Assembly: GCF_900163785.1 (NCBI RefSeq)
Contig: NZ_FUKN01000012.1
Coordinates: 159,533 to 223,532, forward strand
DNA length: 64,000 nucleotides
Direction of reading: 5' to 3'
Source: Psychrobacter sp. JB385
Lineage (GTDB): Bacteria; Pseudomonadota; Gammaproteobacteria; Pseudomonadales; Moraxellaceae
Shown here: positions 38,565-48,572 of the stretch, piece by piece
How positions within the stretch are numbered: the first letter of the stretch is position 1
How the letters are laid out: every line of letters begins with the position of its first letter
Notes under the pieces: generated by a model
The model's input: only the letters and a program-made list of their open reading frames with translations
Told to the model about the DNA's origin: nothing
Databases searched by the model: none
Program-made: the position numbers and the translations under genes

Positions 38565-39914
38565 TTATTGAGCGGTTTGAGCCGTAGATTGTGCATTTGC
38601 CTCAGCAGCTGCTTGTGAGTCAGCAAGTGGGGGAATTGGAATACCTTGACGAATCTGCTGAGAAAATACACGAGCATTATCCTCAGAGGTGGCGCCAGAG
38701 CGATTATCAAATCCGATTGTTTTTGGATTGATATGGGTACGCTCATACCATGTGTCCATCGACCAAGGCTGCTCATCTTTGTTGGGGTTGGCATCCAGCA
38801 TGCCGACATCATAGAGATAGTTTGGCAGCCAACCTGATACCCAAATTCGATAGTCCCATGGCAAGCGATCACCACTGACGATACGCGCCATATAAAAGAT
38901 AATGTTGGTACAGTTACTCGTCAACGTGTTGTACCAAGCGGGCTTGGTATTCAGCTCATCCATGGCTGTTAGGTAAGATTCAAATAACGATCTCACCTCA
39001 TGTTGCTGCAAATTGCTGATAGGAAACAGATAGACTTGCTCACCGCGGGCATTACTACGAGTATAAATAATATCGCGCTCTTCGGCGGCAATCAGGCTTA
39101 ATTCATAACGCCTAAAAAACCCTGCCAGCGCCGAAAACGACTCGCCTTTTTCTTTACGAATCTCAAACGAGAAGGCAAGTGGTTTATCATTCTCAAAGCG
39201 AAAACTGACCAAGGTATGGGCAATGAGTGGCCCCATCCAATAAGAGTTGGTTACATCGACACCGGACAGATTGGATAAATCGACCGTGCGAGTTTCCCAA
39301 TGCTCAGTCGCTTCGGTATCTGTCTGCCAATCAAAATTACGGACATTGGTGAGCGTAATCAAATCAGGGTTGGCGGCATCACGCTTATAGTCGACCTGCC
39401 GGTCGACCTCAGCCATCCAATCTCGATCTTGCCTGGGCTCAATAGACAAAAACCAGCCAACCCCTGCAAGCCAAGTCGCAGCATACAGTCCTGTCAACCA
39501 TTTCACACGTGTGCGTCTATAAGGTTGGTTATCTATATTGGAATTTAAGGTCGCATGTTTGGCGATTTTTTTATGAAGCGGGTTCTTATCGAAAAGTTGA
39601 GGCCAGTAACGCGCTGCAAACAATGTGGCTAGCAGACCAACCACCACAACTGTTGTCAGCCAAGTGATGGCGCTGGCTATTCCAAATTGGTACCAAACAC
39701 CCAGCAATAACCAGATCGCAGACAATATCAGAGCAAGTACGATAAAAAATTGCACGATGTAGTGTCGCCAGGTAGATAACCAGTGTTGACCAGATATCTT
39801 ATTTTCCTTACCGTAACCTTGGTTTTCTCTGATGTGACTATGTGAACCATTGTTTGACTGACGGTCATGAGAGTGAGAAGTAAACAGGCGAGAGAAAAAG
39901 GAACGTAGCGACAT
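38565..39914 (-). CDS. DUF4105 membrane protein
   Basis: Start chosen at the ATG 39914 (449 residues) because the frame before it begins with TTG. Three hydrophobic segments lie near residues 45-105 and 140-155, then the DUF4105 domain with WETRTVDLSNLSGVDVTNSYW, SFSALAGFFRRYEL, TLTSNCTNIIFYMARIV and INPKTIGFDNRSG. The Asn-Cys block suggests a papain-like catalytic centre, as proposed for DUF4105. The C-terminus is a Gln/Ala-rich tail. Cell-envelope role is likely but not shown. Confidence 0.85.
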   Translation of the reverse strand: MSLRSFFSRLFTSHSHDRQSNNGSHSHIRENQGYGKENKISGQHWLSTWRHYIVQFFIVLALILSAIWLLLGVWYQFGIASAITWLTTVVVVGLLATLFAARYWPQLFDKNPLHKKIAKHATLNSNIDNQPYRRTRVKWLTGLYAATWLAGVGWFLSIEPRQDRDWMAEVDRQVDYKRDAANPDLITLTNVRNFDWQTDTEATEHWETRTVDLSNLSGVDVTNSYWMGPLIAHTLVSFRFENDKPLAFSFEIRKEKGESFSALAGFFRRYELSLIAAEERDIIYTRSNARGEQVYLFPISNLQQHEVRSLFESYLTAMDELNTKPAWYNTLTSNCTNIIFYMARIVSGDRLPWDYRIWVSGWLPNYLYDVGMLDANPNKDEQPWSMDTWYERTHINPKTIGFDNRSGATSEDNARVFSQQIRQGIPIPPLADSQAAAEANAQSTAQTAQ

Positions 39915-40156
39915 AAGGGCGGCTTTGATAGATACAGGCTTTGACCATAGCAAAGTTTATAACACACTGACAATACAATTTGAGTGAATTTGTCGTTGAA
40001 TGTCGGTCAACCATGCGATAAAGTGAAGCTGATTTATACTGGTATATTTATTGTTTAATCACAAAAGATTGGTTTTATTCATGACGTTTGTCCCCATCTA
40101 CCCGTTATCTGTTGTTTACTTATTGTCATTAACTAAAGAGGTTAAATCACAACACC

Positions 40157-41056
40157 ATGTCTGACGACACTCCCAGCCCGAGTAGTTGGTCGATGCGCGG
40201 CTTAAAACGCTGGCTATCGACCGCCCCTGAAACCCGTGATGAACTGGTGCGTCTGGTACAAGACTCGCGCCAGTTTTTAGAACCCGATACCGTTGATATG
40301 TTAGAAGGCGTGCTAGATCTGCCAGCGACGCAAGTGCGCGAAATCATGACGCCGCGTCCGCAAGTTATCGGGTTGCACGAAAGCACCAGCATCTCTGAGG
40401 TGATGGATATCATCCTTGATACCACACACTCTCGCTACCCAGTATTTGACAGTCAAGACGACGATGCCGTCATTGGAATCTTGTTGGCAAAAGACTTAAT
40501 TCCTATTCTGGTTCATATGGTTCGCAACCAAGAAGAAAAAATCGACAGCAAACGTCTAAGAGATTTGGTGCGCCAGCCGTTATATATCAGTGAGACCGCA
40601 CGCTCTGATACCTTGTTACGCTCATTGCAGCGCACACAAGTACACATGGCCATTGTGGTGGATGAGTTTGGTAATTTTGGTGGTGTGGTCACAATGGAAG
40701 ACCTACTCGAAGAGATTGTCGGCGATATCGTCGATGAGCATGATGACTTTGATGAGGACAGCGACATCAATAACATCATTGCTGACCCCGAAAAATCCAA
40801 CACTTGGCGTGTGCAAGCCTCTACCGTGATTGAAGACTGTAACGATGAGCTTGGAAGCCAATTTGATGATACCGATGTCGATACCATGGGCGGTTTGGTC
40901 ATGCAAGCATTGGGTCATGTGGGAGACTTGGAAGGGGAGAGCGTGGTGATAGACGATTGGAAAATCACCATTACCGATGTGGAAGGCCGTTTTATCCAAA
41001 ACCTAGAGCTGACCAAGATGAATCCTGATCATCAGATATTGATAGGCAGTCATTAA
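40157..41056 (+). CDS. corC: CorC/YbeX-type CBS-domain transporter accessory protein
   Basis: The 299-residue protein starts with a short basic segment (residues 10-40) and EVREIMTPRPQVIGL, followed by two CBS modules (about 60-190), with VVDEFGNFGGVVTMEDLLEEIVGDIVDEHD, and a CorC_HlyC FAD-like C-terminal domain (about 210-295). No membrane helix is present. It is linked to Mg2+ and Co2+ efflux in E. coli (YbeX), more recently also with ribosome-related roles. Its position just before lnt is the conserved ybeX-lnt arrangement. Confidence 0.92.
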   Translation: MSDDTPSPSSWSMRGLKRWLSTAPETRDELVRLVQDSRQFLEPDTVDMLEGVLDLPATQVREIMTPRPQVIGLHESTSISEVMDIILDTTHSRYPVFDSQDDDAVIGILLAKDLIPILVHMVRNQEEKIDSKRLRDLVRQPLYISETARSDTLLRSLQRTQVHMAIVVDEFGNFGGVVTMEDLLEEIVGDIVDEHDDFDEDSDINNIIADPEKSNTWRVQASTVIEDCNDELGSQFDDTDVDTMGGLVMQALGHVGDLEGESVVIDDWKITITDVEGRFIQNLELTKMNPDHQILIGSH

Positions 41057-41097
41057 TGCGCGCCTAGATGAGCGGCTAAAAGACGAGAGATAACATT

Positions 41098-41127
41098 TAA
41101 AAAACACGATTGCGATCGTGTTTTTTT
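41098..41127 (+). terminator. Terminator between corC and lnt
   Basis: AAACACGAT (41102-41110) pairs with ATCGTGTTT (41115-41123) around TGCG, followed by T-rich sequence. It separates corC from lnt, which E. coli co-transcribes. Confidence 0.85.
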
Positions 41128-41302
41128 CTTTTTAGAATTGGGATTTTACTACGCAATTTTACCCATTTAGTAGGTTAGGCTGGTATCATGGGCGGGTTTA
41201 ATTTTAGATACAGTATCTAACTGGATACGGTCTGCTTTGGCTTGAGTATTAACTGCATACTGAAGCTTCAAATTTTTGAAAATATGGTTTTGGATAACTG
41301 CT

Positions 41303-42877
41303 ATGCGCCTGTCTACTGTTGATTTGCAAAAACGTCTGAACCCTGATAAGCCAAAAGGCTTACCAATGCTTGTCACGGTACTGATTGCGTGGCTGGCAGG
41401 TGCAGTGTTTACCTTAGCGCTTGCGCCTTATGATATCTGGCCGCTTGCACTAGTATCGCCTGCTATTTTATACGCTTTGTTGATCCCTGCGATGAATGGC
41501 AAACGCGCTTTTTTGATTGGTCAGGCTTATGGCACAGGACTGTGGTGCGTGGGCGCTTTTTGGCTCTATACCTCTATTCACGTCTACGGCAATACGCCTG
41601 TATGGCTTGCACTCATTATGATTGCACTCATGGGTCTGGGCATGGGGCTGTTTCATGGATTTATGGCGCTAACGTTTAATAAGGTAGTTGGTAAGCAGCC
41701 GCTGTCTTTTGCCGCGCTTTGGGTTTTGCAAGAATGGATGAAAACGTGGTTGTTTACCGGTTTTCCGTGGTTGTTTGTGGGTTATGCCTTTACCGAGCAG
41801 TATTGGTTGTCCTCGTTGGCACCTGTAGCGGGCGTTTTTGCCATCTCTTTTGTCGCGGTTTTATTGGCCGCCAGTGTGGTCGAGCTATTCCGTCGCCGTA
41901 GTGGTTATATGATTCCATCATTGGCGCTACTGGTCATTAGCACCGCCTTATGGTTAATCAATCCGCAGTGGACAAAGCCAAAAGGTACGCCAGATTTATC
42001 TGTATCGTTGATCCAAGGCAATATTCCTCAAGATCTCAAATGGCTCACTGAGTATCAAATAGAAACGCTCAAAATCTATGCAACCCTAACGAGTACCGAA
42101 TGGGATCGTGATCTTGTGTTGTGGCCTGAGTCTTCTATTCCCATGTTTCAAACGGAAGCGGTTGGCTTTATCAATGAAATGGTAAAGATGGCCAAGGAGA
42201 CTGATACTACATGGGTTACGGGTATTCCTTACAAAGATGAAGCAGCGTTCAATGCCAGTACCGATAAGTATCCGCCGTTTTATAATAGTGTCATTGCACT
42301 AGGCGCACAGGCAGAAGGCCTCTATAAAAAACAACGTCTGGTACCTTTTGGCGAGTATATTCCCTTCGAAGGCGTGCTCGATATTTTGCCAAATCTGGCA
42401 GGTAGCCAAGACATCATGAGTTACAGTCGTGGTAGTGACAAACAGGCACCATTGCGTGTTCGTGGTCACAACTTGGGCGCAGCCATTTGTTATGAAGTTG
42501 CCTATCCAGATACCACGCGCAAAAACGCCATCGGTACGGACTTTTTATTGACCATCTCAAACGATGCTTGGTTTGGTACCTCAGCCGGACCATTGCAACA
42601 TTTACAAATGGTGCAGATGCGCGCGCTTGAAAACGGGCGCTGGTTTATGCGGGCTACCAATACGGGTGTTACGGCAATCATTGACCACAAAGGTCACATT
42701 GTCGAGCGTGCGCCGCAGTTTGAACGCACAGTCTTACGCGGCGAAGTTCAAGCACGAGTTGGCAATACCCCCTTTATGCGTTTTGGTCAGTATCCTATTT
42801 TATTTATCATCGCGTTATTATTGGTCTTGAGCTATTTTGGCAAAAAAAACCACACAGGGGTTCGCTCGAAAAAATAA
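41303..42877 (+). CDS. lnt: Apolipoprotein N-acyltransferase Lnt
   Basis: Lnt adds the third acyl chain to the N-terminal Cys of lipoproteins in the inner membrane. From ATG 41303 the protein has 524 residues, with about six hydrophobic helices in the first 210 residues, a nitrilase domain with the catalytic Glu (LVLWPESSIP), Lys (KKQRLVPFGEYIPFE) and Cys (LGAAICYEVAYPD), and a final membrane helix (about 505-520). All triad residues are present. Nearby lipoprotein genes would be its clients. Confidence 0.95.
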   Translation: MRLSTVDLQKRLNPDKPKGLPMLVTVLIAWLAGAVFTLALAPYDIWPLALVSPAILYALLIPAMNGKRAFLIGQAYGTGLWCVGAFWLYTSIHVYGNTPVWLALIMIALMGLGMGLFHGFMALTFNKVVGKQPLSFAALWVLQEWMKTWLFTGFPWLFVGYAFTEQYWLSSLAPVAGVFAISFVAVLLAASVVELFRRRSGYMIPSLALLVISTALWLINPQWTKPKGTPDLSVSLIQGNIPQDLKWLTEYQIETLKIYATLTSTEWDRDLVLWPESSIPMFQTEAVGFINEMVKMAKETDTTWVTGIPYKDEAAFNASTDKYPPFYNSVIALGAQAEGLYKKQRLVPFGEYIPFEGVLDILPNLAGSQDIMSYSRGSDKQAPLRVRGHNLGAAICYEVAYPDTTRKNAIGTDFLLTISNDAWFGTSAGPLQHLQMVQMRALENGRWFMRATNTGVTAIIDHKGHIVERAPQFERTVLRGEVQARVGNTPFMRFGQYPILFIIALLLVLSYFGKKNHTGVRSKK

Positions 42878-42962
42878 GCATAGTGGAGTAGGTCATCACC
42901 ATTTATCATCAATGCGGTTGCTAAAAGTGGTTGATAATAAATCCTTTAAATACTTAAGGGTT

Positions 42963-42992
42963 TTAACAAAACAGTATAAATTGCGATATAAT
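42963..42992 (+). promoter_or_regulatory. Probable promoter of the Ala-rich membrane protein gene
   Basis: TTAACA (42963-42968) and TATAAT (42987-42992) are separated by 18 bases, 40 bases before the start codon at 43033. Confidence 0.5.
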
Positions 42993-43032
42993 AGGTCAAT
43001 ATTTCAAATATTTTGTGCAAGGTGGATAAGGT

Positions 43033-43476
43033 ATGTCAGAAGGTATCGTCAACAACAATCCAAAAAAAGAGCTGTTATATACTTTGTGCGGCATTGCCTT
43101 ATTTTTAGGTATTGTCTTATTGATTGGCATTTCTGGATTTTTGCGTCCAGCAGGCGAACATATTAAGGCTGAGACTACCGCCGCCGCCGCTGCTGAAAAA
43201 GCCGAAGCAATTGCTGCTGAAGATAATGCAGCGCCAGCAGAGACGACAGCACCTGCGGCAACAGCAGATGCTGCTGCAACGGATACAGCGGCAGACGCGA
43301 CCGTCACCCCAGTAACACAGGGTGATAGTGCTGTGGTGGCTGCAGAGGCTGGTACAGCGACTGCTTCTGGTACGGTCAATCAAGCAGCAGTTGGCGATGC
43401 GGATTTGACGGCTGAACAAGCAGATGGCGATTTGGATGCAGGCGATACGACGGATACACCAGCCGCTGCACAGTAA
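43033..43476 (+). CDS. Small membrane-anchored acidic Ala-rich protein
   Basis: The 147-residue protein has a short polar N-terminus, one membrane helix (about residues 15-36, CGIALFLGIVLLIGISGFL) and then a periplasmic tail made almost entirely of Ala, Thr, Asp, Glu, Gly and Val with a strong negative charge. No family or motif was recognised. The composition resembles the lipoprotein at 15355-15717. It could be the anchor of a larger assembly or a low-complexity surface linker; nothing stronger can be said. A terminator ends it at 43645-43679. Confidence 0.65.
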   Translation: MSEGIVNNNPKKELLYTLCGIALFLGIVLLIGISGFLRPAGEHIKAETTAAAAAEKAEAIAAEDNAAPAETTAPAATADAAATDTAADATVTPVTQGDSAVVAAEAGTATASGTVNQAAVGDADLTAEQADGDLDAGDTTDTPAAAQ

Positions 43477-43846
43477 TATTTTCTAAAAAAGAACTTGTCT
43501 CAAAAGTTGCTTGATTGCATATTTACTTCATTATAAGAGTATTCACATGCCAACGCTTAAAAGGAAAGTGCGAGATATTTTCTCTAGGTAGCGCTTGAGT
43601 GCAACGCGCTATAAACACCGTTTGGTTGTCGTTAATAGTCATAAAAAAACCCGAGCTCATTTTGTGAGCTCGGGTTTTTCTTTGTATGTATTTGTGTAAT
43701 TTTTAGCCAACTTTTTCTTTACTTGAGTATAACCAAATGAAACAATGACGCGCTTACATGACTGTCTAACGGTAAAGTTAGAGGCTTTCTAATAGCAAAA
43801 TTAGCAGCTTGGTCATGATTACAGTGGTCTTTAAAGGAATAAAGTT
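43477..43846. other. 370-bp gap before the POT transporter gene
   Basis: It contains the terminator at 43645-43679 and a TTAAAGGA ribosome site for the transporter gene. No other gene or RNA was recognised. Confidence 0.4.
43645..43679 (+). terminator. Strong intrinsic terminator
   Basis: AAAAACCCGAGCTCA (43645-43659) pairs perfectly with TGAGCTCGGGTTTTT (43665-43679) around a 5-base loop. Confidence 0.93.
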
Positions 43847-45409
43847 ATGAGCATAGAATCAAAATCAGAGGCGAGGACTGCTGAACTGGAAGCATTAGAT
43901 AATGGTTTTATGGGACACCCCAAGCCATTGCGTTCTCTATTTTTTACCGAAATGTGGGAACGATTTTCTTATTATAGTATCCGTCCATTACTCGTATTAT
44001 TTATGGTGGCGACGGTCGGCAGTGGTGGTTTCGGCTTCGATGAAGTAACGGCCTCTGCTATTTATGGTATTTTTGCAGGATCGTTATATCTGGCGGCCGT
44101 ACCAGGTGGTTGGCTGGCAGATAATTGGCTTGGTCAAGAGCGTGCACTATGGTGGGGTAGTATTATTATTGCTCTTGGGCATTTATGTATTGCCCTGTCT
44201 GCCGTATTCGGTATGACGCTGTTTTTTGTCGGTTTGATATGTATTGTCTTAGGTTCAGGACTATTCAAGACCTGTATTTCAGTCATGGTTGGCGCCTTAT
44301 ATCCCAAGGGTGATGTCCGCCGCGACGGGGGCTTTACGTTATTTTATATGGGTATCAATATTGGCGCGTTGCTGGCCGCCCTTATTGTAGGTGTCTTTAA
44401 AGAAAAAGGCATGTGGCATGTAGGTTTTGGTGTCGGCGGTATCGGTATGCTGATATCGCTATTGGTTTATCGCTTCGCGGCACGAAAGAATTTAACACGT
44501 TATGCACGCGCCAAAGGCATTGCCGCTGAATGGGAAAATGCCAACGGTATTTATAAAAATATAGGACGCTGGGTGGCAGGGTTTGTCGCGTTACTCGTGG
44601 CAGTGGTGCTTTTGGTATCGACAGGTATGGTCTCGTTCAATCCTCAAATGGTTGCAGAGTATATGACCTATATCATTGCAGCGGTCGTTATATTGTACTT
44701 TGCTATCATGTTTATCTCACCAAGATTGGATAAGACGGACAAATTGCGTTTGCTAATTTGTTTTATTCTCATCATTGGCTCTACGCTATTTTGGTCAAGT
44801 TTTGAGCAGCAGCCAACGTCGTTTAACTTGTTTGCTGATCGTTATACCGATTTGAATGTTTTAGGGTTTGAGATTCCAAGCATTTGGTTTCAGTCTTTGA
44901 ATCCCTTGTTTATCTTAATTTTGGCGCCTATCGTCAGCATTGTTTGGGTCAAGCTTGCTAATAAAGGTCTTGAGCCGAGCAGTATGGCTAAGTTTGCACT
45001 CGGTATGTTGCTTGCGGCGGCCGGTTTTGCCTTGATGATCTTTGCTTCAAAAAGCATTTTGACCAATGATGGCGGCTTGGCATCACCATTATGGTTGGTA
45101 GGCAGTTTGCTGTTACTGACACTTGGTGAGTTGGCATTGAGTCCAGTTGGCCTATCGTCAATGACGAAACTTGCGCCAAAGGGCATGCAAGGTCAGATGA
45201 TGGGGCTTTTCTTTGCGTCTATCGCTATGGGTAACTTGGTTGCAGCGTTCTTCGGTGGTCATGTGTCTGCTGACAAAATCGAAGGTTTACCGACCCTATT
45301 TACGACGATGACGGTCTTTTTGGTGGTGACAGCAATGATCCTGTTGGTATTAGCCAAACCTATCAATAATATGCTCAAAAAGAGCGAGCAAGCAGATCAC
45401 GTCAGCTAA
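43847..45409 (+). CDS. POT/PTR family peptide transporter
   Basis: The 520-residue proton-coupled oligopeptide symporter has 12-14 hydrophobic segments. The family signature FFTEMWERFSYYSIRPLLVLFM (the ExxERFxYY motif, about residues 33-44), PGGWLADNWLGQERALWWG and the FTLFYMGINIGALLAALIVG motif (about 162-181) are intact; later EQQPTSFNLFADR is also typical. It imports di- and tripeptides and lies before a peptidase gene that could release amino acids from them (inference). Confidence 0.93.
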   Translation: MSIESKSEARTAELEALDNGFMGHPKPLRSLFFTEMWERFSYYSIRPLLVLFMVATVGSGGFGFDEVTASAIYGIFAGSLYLAAVPGGWLADNWLGQERALWWGSIIIALGHLCIALSAVFGMTLFFVGLICIVLGSGLFKTCISVMVGALYPKGDVRRDGGFTLFYMGINIGALLAALIVGVFKEKGMWHVGFGVGGIGMLISLLVYRFAARKNLTRYARAKGIAAEWENANGIYKNIGRWVAGFVALLVAVVLLVSTGMVSFNPQMVAEYMTYIIAAVVILYFAIMFISPRLDKTDKLRLLICFILIIGSTLFWSSFEQQPTSFNLFADRYTDLNVLGFEIPSIWFQSLNPLFILILAPIVSIVWVKLANKGLEPSSMAKFALGMLLAAAGFALMIFASKSILTNDGGLASPLWLVGSLLLLTLGELALSPVGLSSMTKLAPKGMQGQMMGLFFASIAMGNLVAAFFGGHVSADKIEGLPTLFTTMTVFLVVTAMILLVLAKPINNMLKKSEQADHVS

Positions 45410-45722
45410 CTAGTAGATAACACCTTTTATCAACTGCTTGTTATACGTATGGCCTAAAGCAGTGATAACGGATGAGACGTGTTACCATGATTGGTAGCAC
45501 GTTTTATTGTTTTAATTAGCGCAGTATTTTTTATGGGCTATTGAAAGCCTGTGTTCTGCCCAAACATCTAATAATATCCAGCGGTCATCATCGTGTGCTG
45601 ACGGTTTCTCTATTTTGCCAGACTCACTATGTGCATCTCAAACAGCACGTTGTCTGATTCGAATAAGACGGCTATCCATAGTCGCCTCACCGCTCTATTT
45701 AATATTAATAAGGAAGTAATTT
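45410..45722. other. 313-bp gap between transporter and aminopeptidase genes
   Basis: It holds the terminator at 45477-45508 and, near the end, AAGGAAG before the aminopeptidase start. Nothing else was recognised. Confidence 0.4.
45477..45508 (+). terminator. Intrinsic terminator of the transporter gene
   Basis: ACGTGTTACCA (45477-45487) pairs with TGGTAGCACGT (45492-45502) with one G-T pair, followed by TTTATT. Confidence 0.8.
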
Positions 45723-47540
45723 ATGACTAAACAACTCATCCATGATCGTATCGAGACTCTACGTCAGACGTTAATAGCACAAGATCTGACGGCCATTATC
45801 GTGCCATCAGCAGATCCGCATTTGTCTGAATACTTGCCAGAGTATTGGCAAGCAAGACTGTGGTTGTCAGGGTTTACAGGTTCAGTAGGTACATTGGTTG
45901 TGACGGCAGATTTCGCAGGTCTTTGGACCGACAGTCGTTACTGGGTACATGCAGCTGACCAGTTGCAAGGCACAGGTATTAGCTTGGAGAAGCTTGCACC
46001 AGGTCAACCAAACCACATTGATTGGTTGGCTGAGCATTTGGTCGAGGGCGATAGTGTCGCTGTCGATGGCAATGTCTTATCTATCGCTGAGCAAGATCGT
46101 CTACTAAATGCATTTGATGCGCATGAGATTACCTTAATCACTGAGCGTGATGTGCTGGCAGAAATATGGGAAGATCGCCCAGCGTTACCAGACGCTGCAC
46201 TTTATGCGCACGATGCATCGTTTGTGGCGCAGTCGGCTACTGACAAACTGGCTGCGGTACGTGCTGGTATGGCAGAGGCGGGTGCCACGCATCATTTGCT
46301 GTCGAGCTTAGATGATATTGCTTGGCTTACCAATTTACGCGGCGCTGATGTCGATTATAACCCTGTGTTTTTGGCGCATATGCTCATCAGTGAAGACAAC
46401 GCCACCTTGTTTGTGGAGAACAGCAAGGTCAGTACAGAGATTGCCAACCATTTGGATACAAGCGGTATCACATTGGCGGCTTATGAATCTGTGCAAGAGG
46501 CGCTAGGTACATTGACGCCAGAAGATTCGTTGCTATTGGACCCAAATAAAGTAGCCGTCGGCACGCTATCAAAAATGGCAGATGATGTGGGTTTTATCGA
46601 ACAAATGGCACCAAGTACTTTGTTAAAGTCGGTGAAATCTGACTCAGATATCGATCATGTGCGTGAAGCCATGCGTCAAGATGGCGCAGCATTGTGTGAA
46701 TTTTTTGCGACGTTCGAGCAGCGCCTTGACGCAGGTGAGCGTTTGAGTGAGTTGGATGTGGACAGTATGCTGATTGAGGTACGTAGTCAGCAACCGCATT
46801 ATGTCTCGCCAAGTTTTCCGACCATTGCAGGGTTTAATGAAAATGGCGCATTGCCGCATTACCGTGCAACACCAGAAAAATTCAGCTACCTCGATGTGAA
46901 TGAAGGGGAAGGCGGATTGCTATTGATTGATTCAGGCGCTCAATATCAAAATGGTACGACTGATATTACGCGTGTGGTCGGTATCGGAGCAGTCAATGCT
47001 GAGCACAAACGTGACTTTACCACAGTATTAAAAGCGCATATTGCCTTGGCGCGTGCTCATTTTCCAGACGGTATTGCTTCTCCATTAATCGATGCGATTT
47101 GCCGCGCACCATTGTGGCAAGCGCAGATGGATTATGGTCATGGAACGGGGCACGGTGTTGGATATTTCTTAAACGTACATGAAGGTCCACAAGTTATTGC
47201 TTATAGTGCCAGTACGCCAAAAGAGCGCGCTATGAAAGTCGGTATGATTTCAAGTAATGAGCCAGGTCTCTATCGTGAGGGCAAATGGGGCATTCGTATT
47301 GAAAACTTGGTAATCAACACGCCAGTCGCCAACCCCACTGAGACAGAGTTTGGTGATTTCTTACATTTTGAAACTATCACATACTGCCCAATTGATACGC
47401 GTTTGATTGAACCGTCGCTATTGGATCAAGTAGAGACTGATTGGCTCAATCAGTATCATCGCCAAGTGTTTGCAGAGTTAAAAGATCGCGTGGATGGCGC
47501 TGCACTTGAGTGGTTGACTGAGCGTACGCAAGCCATCTAA
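45723..47540 (+). CDS. M24B aminopeptidase P family protein
   Basis: The 605-residue enzyme removes N-terminal residues before proline. It has two creatinase-like N-terminal domains (SADPHLSEYLPEYWQAR and SSLDDIAWLTNLRG) and a C-terminal pita-bread domain whose metal ligands are seen in LIDSGAQYQNGTTDITR (two Asp), GHGTGHGVGYFLNVHEGP (His), SSNEPGLY (Glu) and GIRIENLV (Glu). The 600-residue three-domain form is typical of the cytosolic eukaryote-like APP1 type. The POT transporter lies upstream. Confidence 0.94.
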   Translation: MTKQLIHDRIETLRQTLIAQDLTAIIVPSADPHLSEYLPEYWQARLWLSGFTGSVGTLVVTADFAGLWTDSRYWVHAADQLQGTGISLEKLAPGQPNHIDWLAEHLVEGDSVAVDGNVLSIAEQDRLLNAFDAHEITLITERDVLAEIWEDRPALPDAALYAHDASFVAQSATDKLAAVRAGMAEAGATHHLLSSLDDIAWLTNLRGADVDYNPVFLAHMLISEDNATLFVENSKVSTEIANHLDTSGITLAAYESVQEALGTLTPEDSLLLDPNKVAVGTLSKMADDVGFIEQMAPSTLLKSVKSDSDIDHVREAMRQDGAALCEFFATFEQRLDAGERLSELDVDSMLIEVRSQQPHYVSPSFPTIAGFNENGALPHYRATPEKFSYLDVNEGEGGLLLIDSGAQYQNGTTDITRVVGIGAVNAEHKRDFTTVLKAHIALARAHFPDGIASPLIDAICRAPLWQAQMDYGHGTGHGVGYFLNVHEGPQVIAYSASTPKERAMKVGMISSNEPGLYREGKWGIRIENLVINTPVANPTETEFGDFLHFETITYCPIDTRLIEPSLLDQVETDWLNQYHRQVFAELKDRVDGAALEWLTERTQAI

Positions 47541-47597
47541 TAAGAGATGTAGCCAGTCTCAAGTGCTGACAAATCGTACTGAGATAAATTTTTCGCA

Positions 47598-47631
47598 AAA
47601 AAGCCCCATCTATAATAGGTGGGGCTTTTTT
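47598..47631. terminator. Intrinsic terminator between aminopeptidase and coiled-coil genes
   Basis: AAGCCCCATCT pairs with AGGTGGGGCTT with one G-T pair, flanked by A6 and T6, so it can act on both strands. Confidence 0.92.
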
Positions 47632-47715
47632 GTATGCGCTTTTTGATATTTAGCTACTTGACTGTTTTTATAAAAATTTTTCAGCAGAACGGTGCCTTTA
47701 CTTATGCGCTCACGA

Positions 47716-48555
47716 TTAATGAATATTTTTCTGAGCGTCCTCTTCTGTTTTTACTGATGCACCTTGATCCCCTAAATGCTGAGTGACTTCTGCTCGTAGC
47801 CATGACTTTAGGTTTTCAGACATGAGCATCATCTGCTCACTCAAGTAGTCATCAATCTGCATTTCTAATTCACGAATCAATGCTTGGTGATTGGTATTCG
47901 CATTGGTATCTTTTAATGCCAGGCTAATGGCGGCGCTGGCTTTAGTATTAATCGCCTTGATAGCATGGTCGGTTTTGATGCTTGTCTCATTTGTAGTAGT
48001 GACAGGTTCACTAGTGCTTTTGAGACCAGAGTCTGTTTCAGACAAGGTTTTGCCAGTATGCTCAGCAGCGTTGTTTTCAATACTCTCAACGTTCTTACTA
48101 TCAATACCTGTCTTATCTGTGTCATTTGCTACGGTAGACACATTAAGCGCGTCTTTATCCGCTGCTGATTTCGACAGCGCATTTTCTTCTGATTCTTTTT
48201 GCGCGGTTGCTTCTGTTTCACGACGGCTGTCTTCTTCTTGCTTAGCCTCTGCTATTGCTTGGCGCTTTTCTTCTTCTAAGCGCTGCTGTTCGGCTGCGGC
48301 ACGCTCTTTTTCTTGTTTGTCGATGAGGGCTTTTGCAATGGCTTGTTCAGCTTCATGATTTTCGTACAACTCATCGACATGAGCATCCAAATCATGCGTG
48401 CGAAAAACGAAACTGTCAAAAGGGGTTTCTGTCTGCAATAGGCTGGTGATATCTTCTAGCTCTTGAGTGATGGCAGCGCGTATCGGCTCAGGAGCACACG
48501 TCCAGCGTTGATAAAAATGTTGGGAGAATGAGTAGCTTGACATGGTATCGTCCAT
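47716..48555 (-). CDS. Coiled-coil protein of unknown function
   Basis: The 279-residue protein starts MDDTMSSYSFSQHFYQRW, has a helical region very rich in Glu, Gln, Ala, Arg and Lys (about 70-125) that reads as a long coiled coil, a Thr/Ser/Asp-rich disordered linker (about 125-210), and a C-terminal helical part (about 220-265) with LALKD, LIRELEMQIDDYLSEQMMLMSENLKSWLRAEVTQHL. No family was recognised. The last section looks like an amphipathic dimerisation helix. GGAACATTT precedes the ATG. Confidence 0.65.
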   Translation of the reverse strand: MDDTMSSYSFSQHFYQRWTCAPEPIRAAITQELEDITSLLQTETPFDSFVFRTHDLDAHVDELYENHEAEQAIAKALIDKQEKERAAAEQQRLEEEKRQAIAEAKQEEDSRRETEATAQKESEENALSKSAADKDALNVSTVANDTDKTGIDSKNVESIENNAAEHTGKTLSETDSGLKSTSEPVTTTNETSIKTDHAIKAINTKASAAISLALKDTNANTNHQALIRELEMQIDDYLSEQMMLMSENLKSWLRAEVTQHLGDQGASVKTEEDAQKNIH

Positions 48556-48572
48556 AAATGTTCCAAAAATTA

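Noticed and set aside
41276..41302. Upstream start of lnt
   Set aside because: Adds nine residues (MKIWFWITA) with no ribosome site; the ATG at 41303 is preferred.
47891..48358. 155-codon frame on the plus strand inside the coiled-coil gene
   Set aside because: It is the mirror of a low-complexity Glu/Ala coiled coil, with Ser/Leu/Ala strings and no ribosome site.
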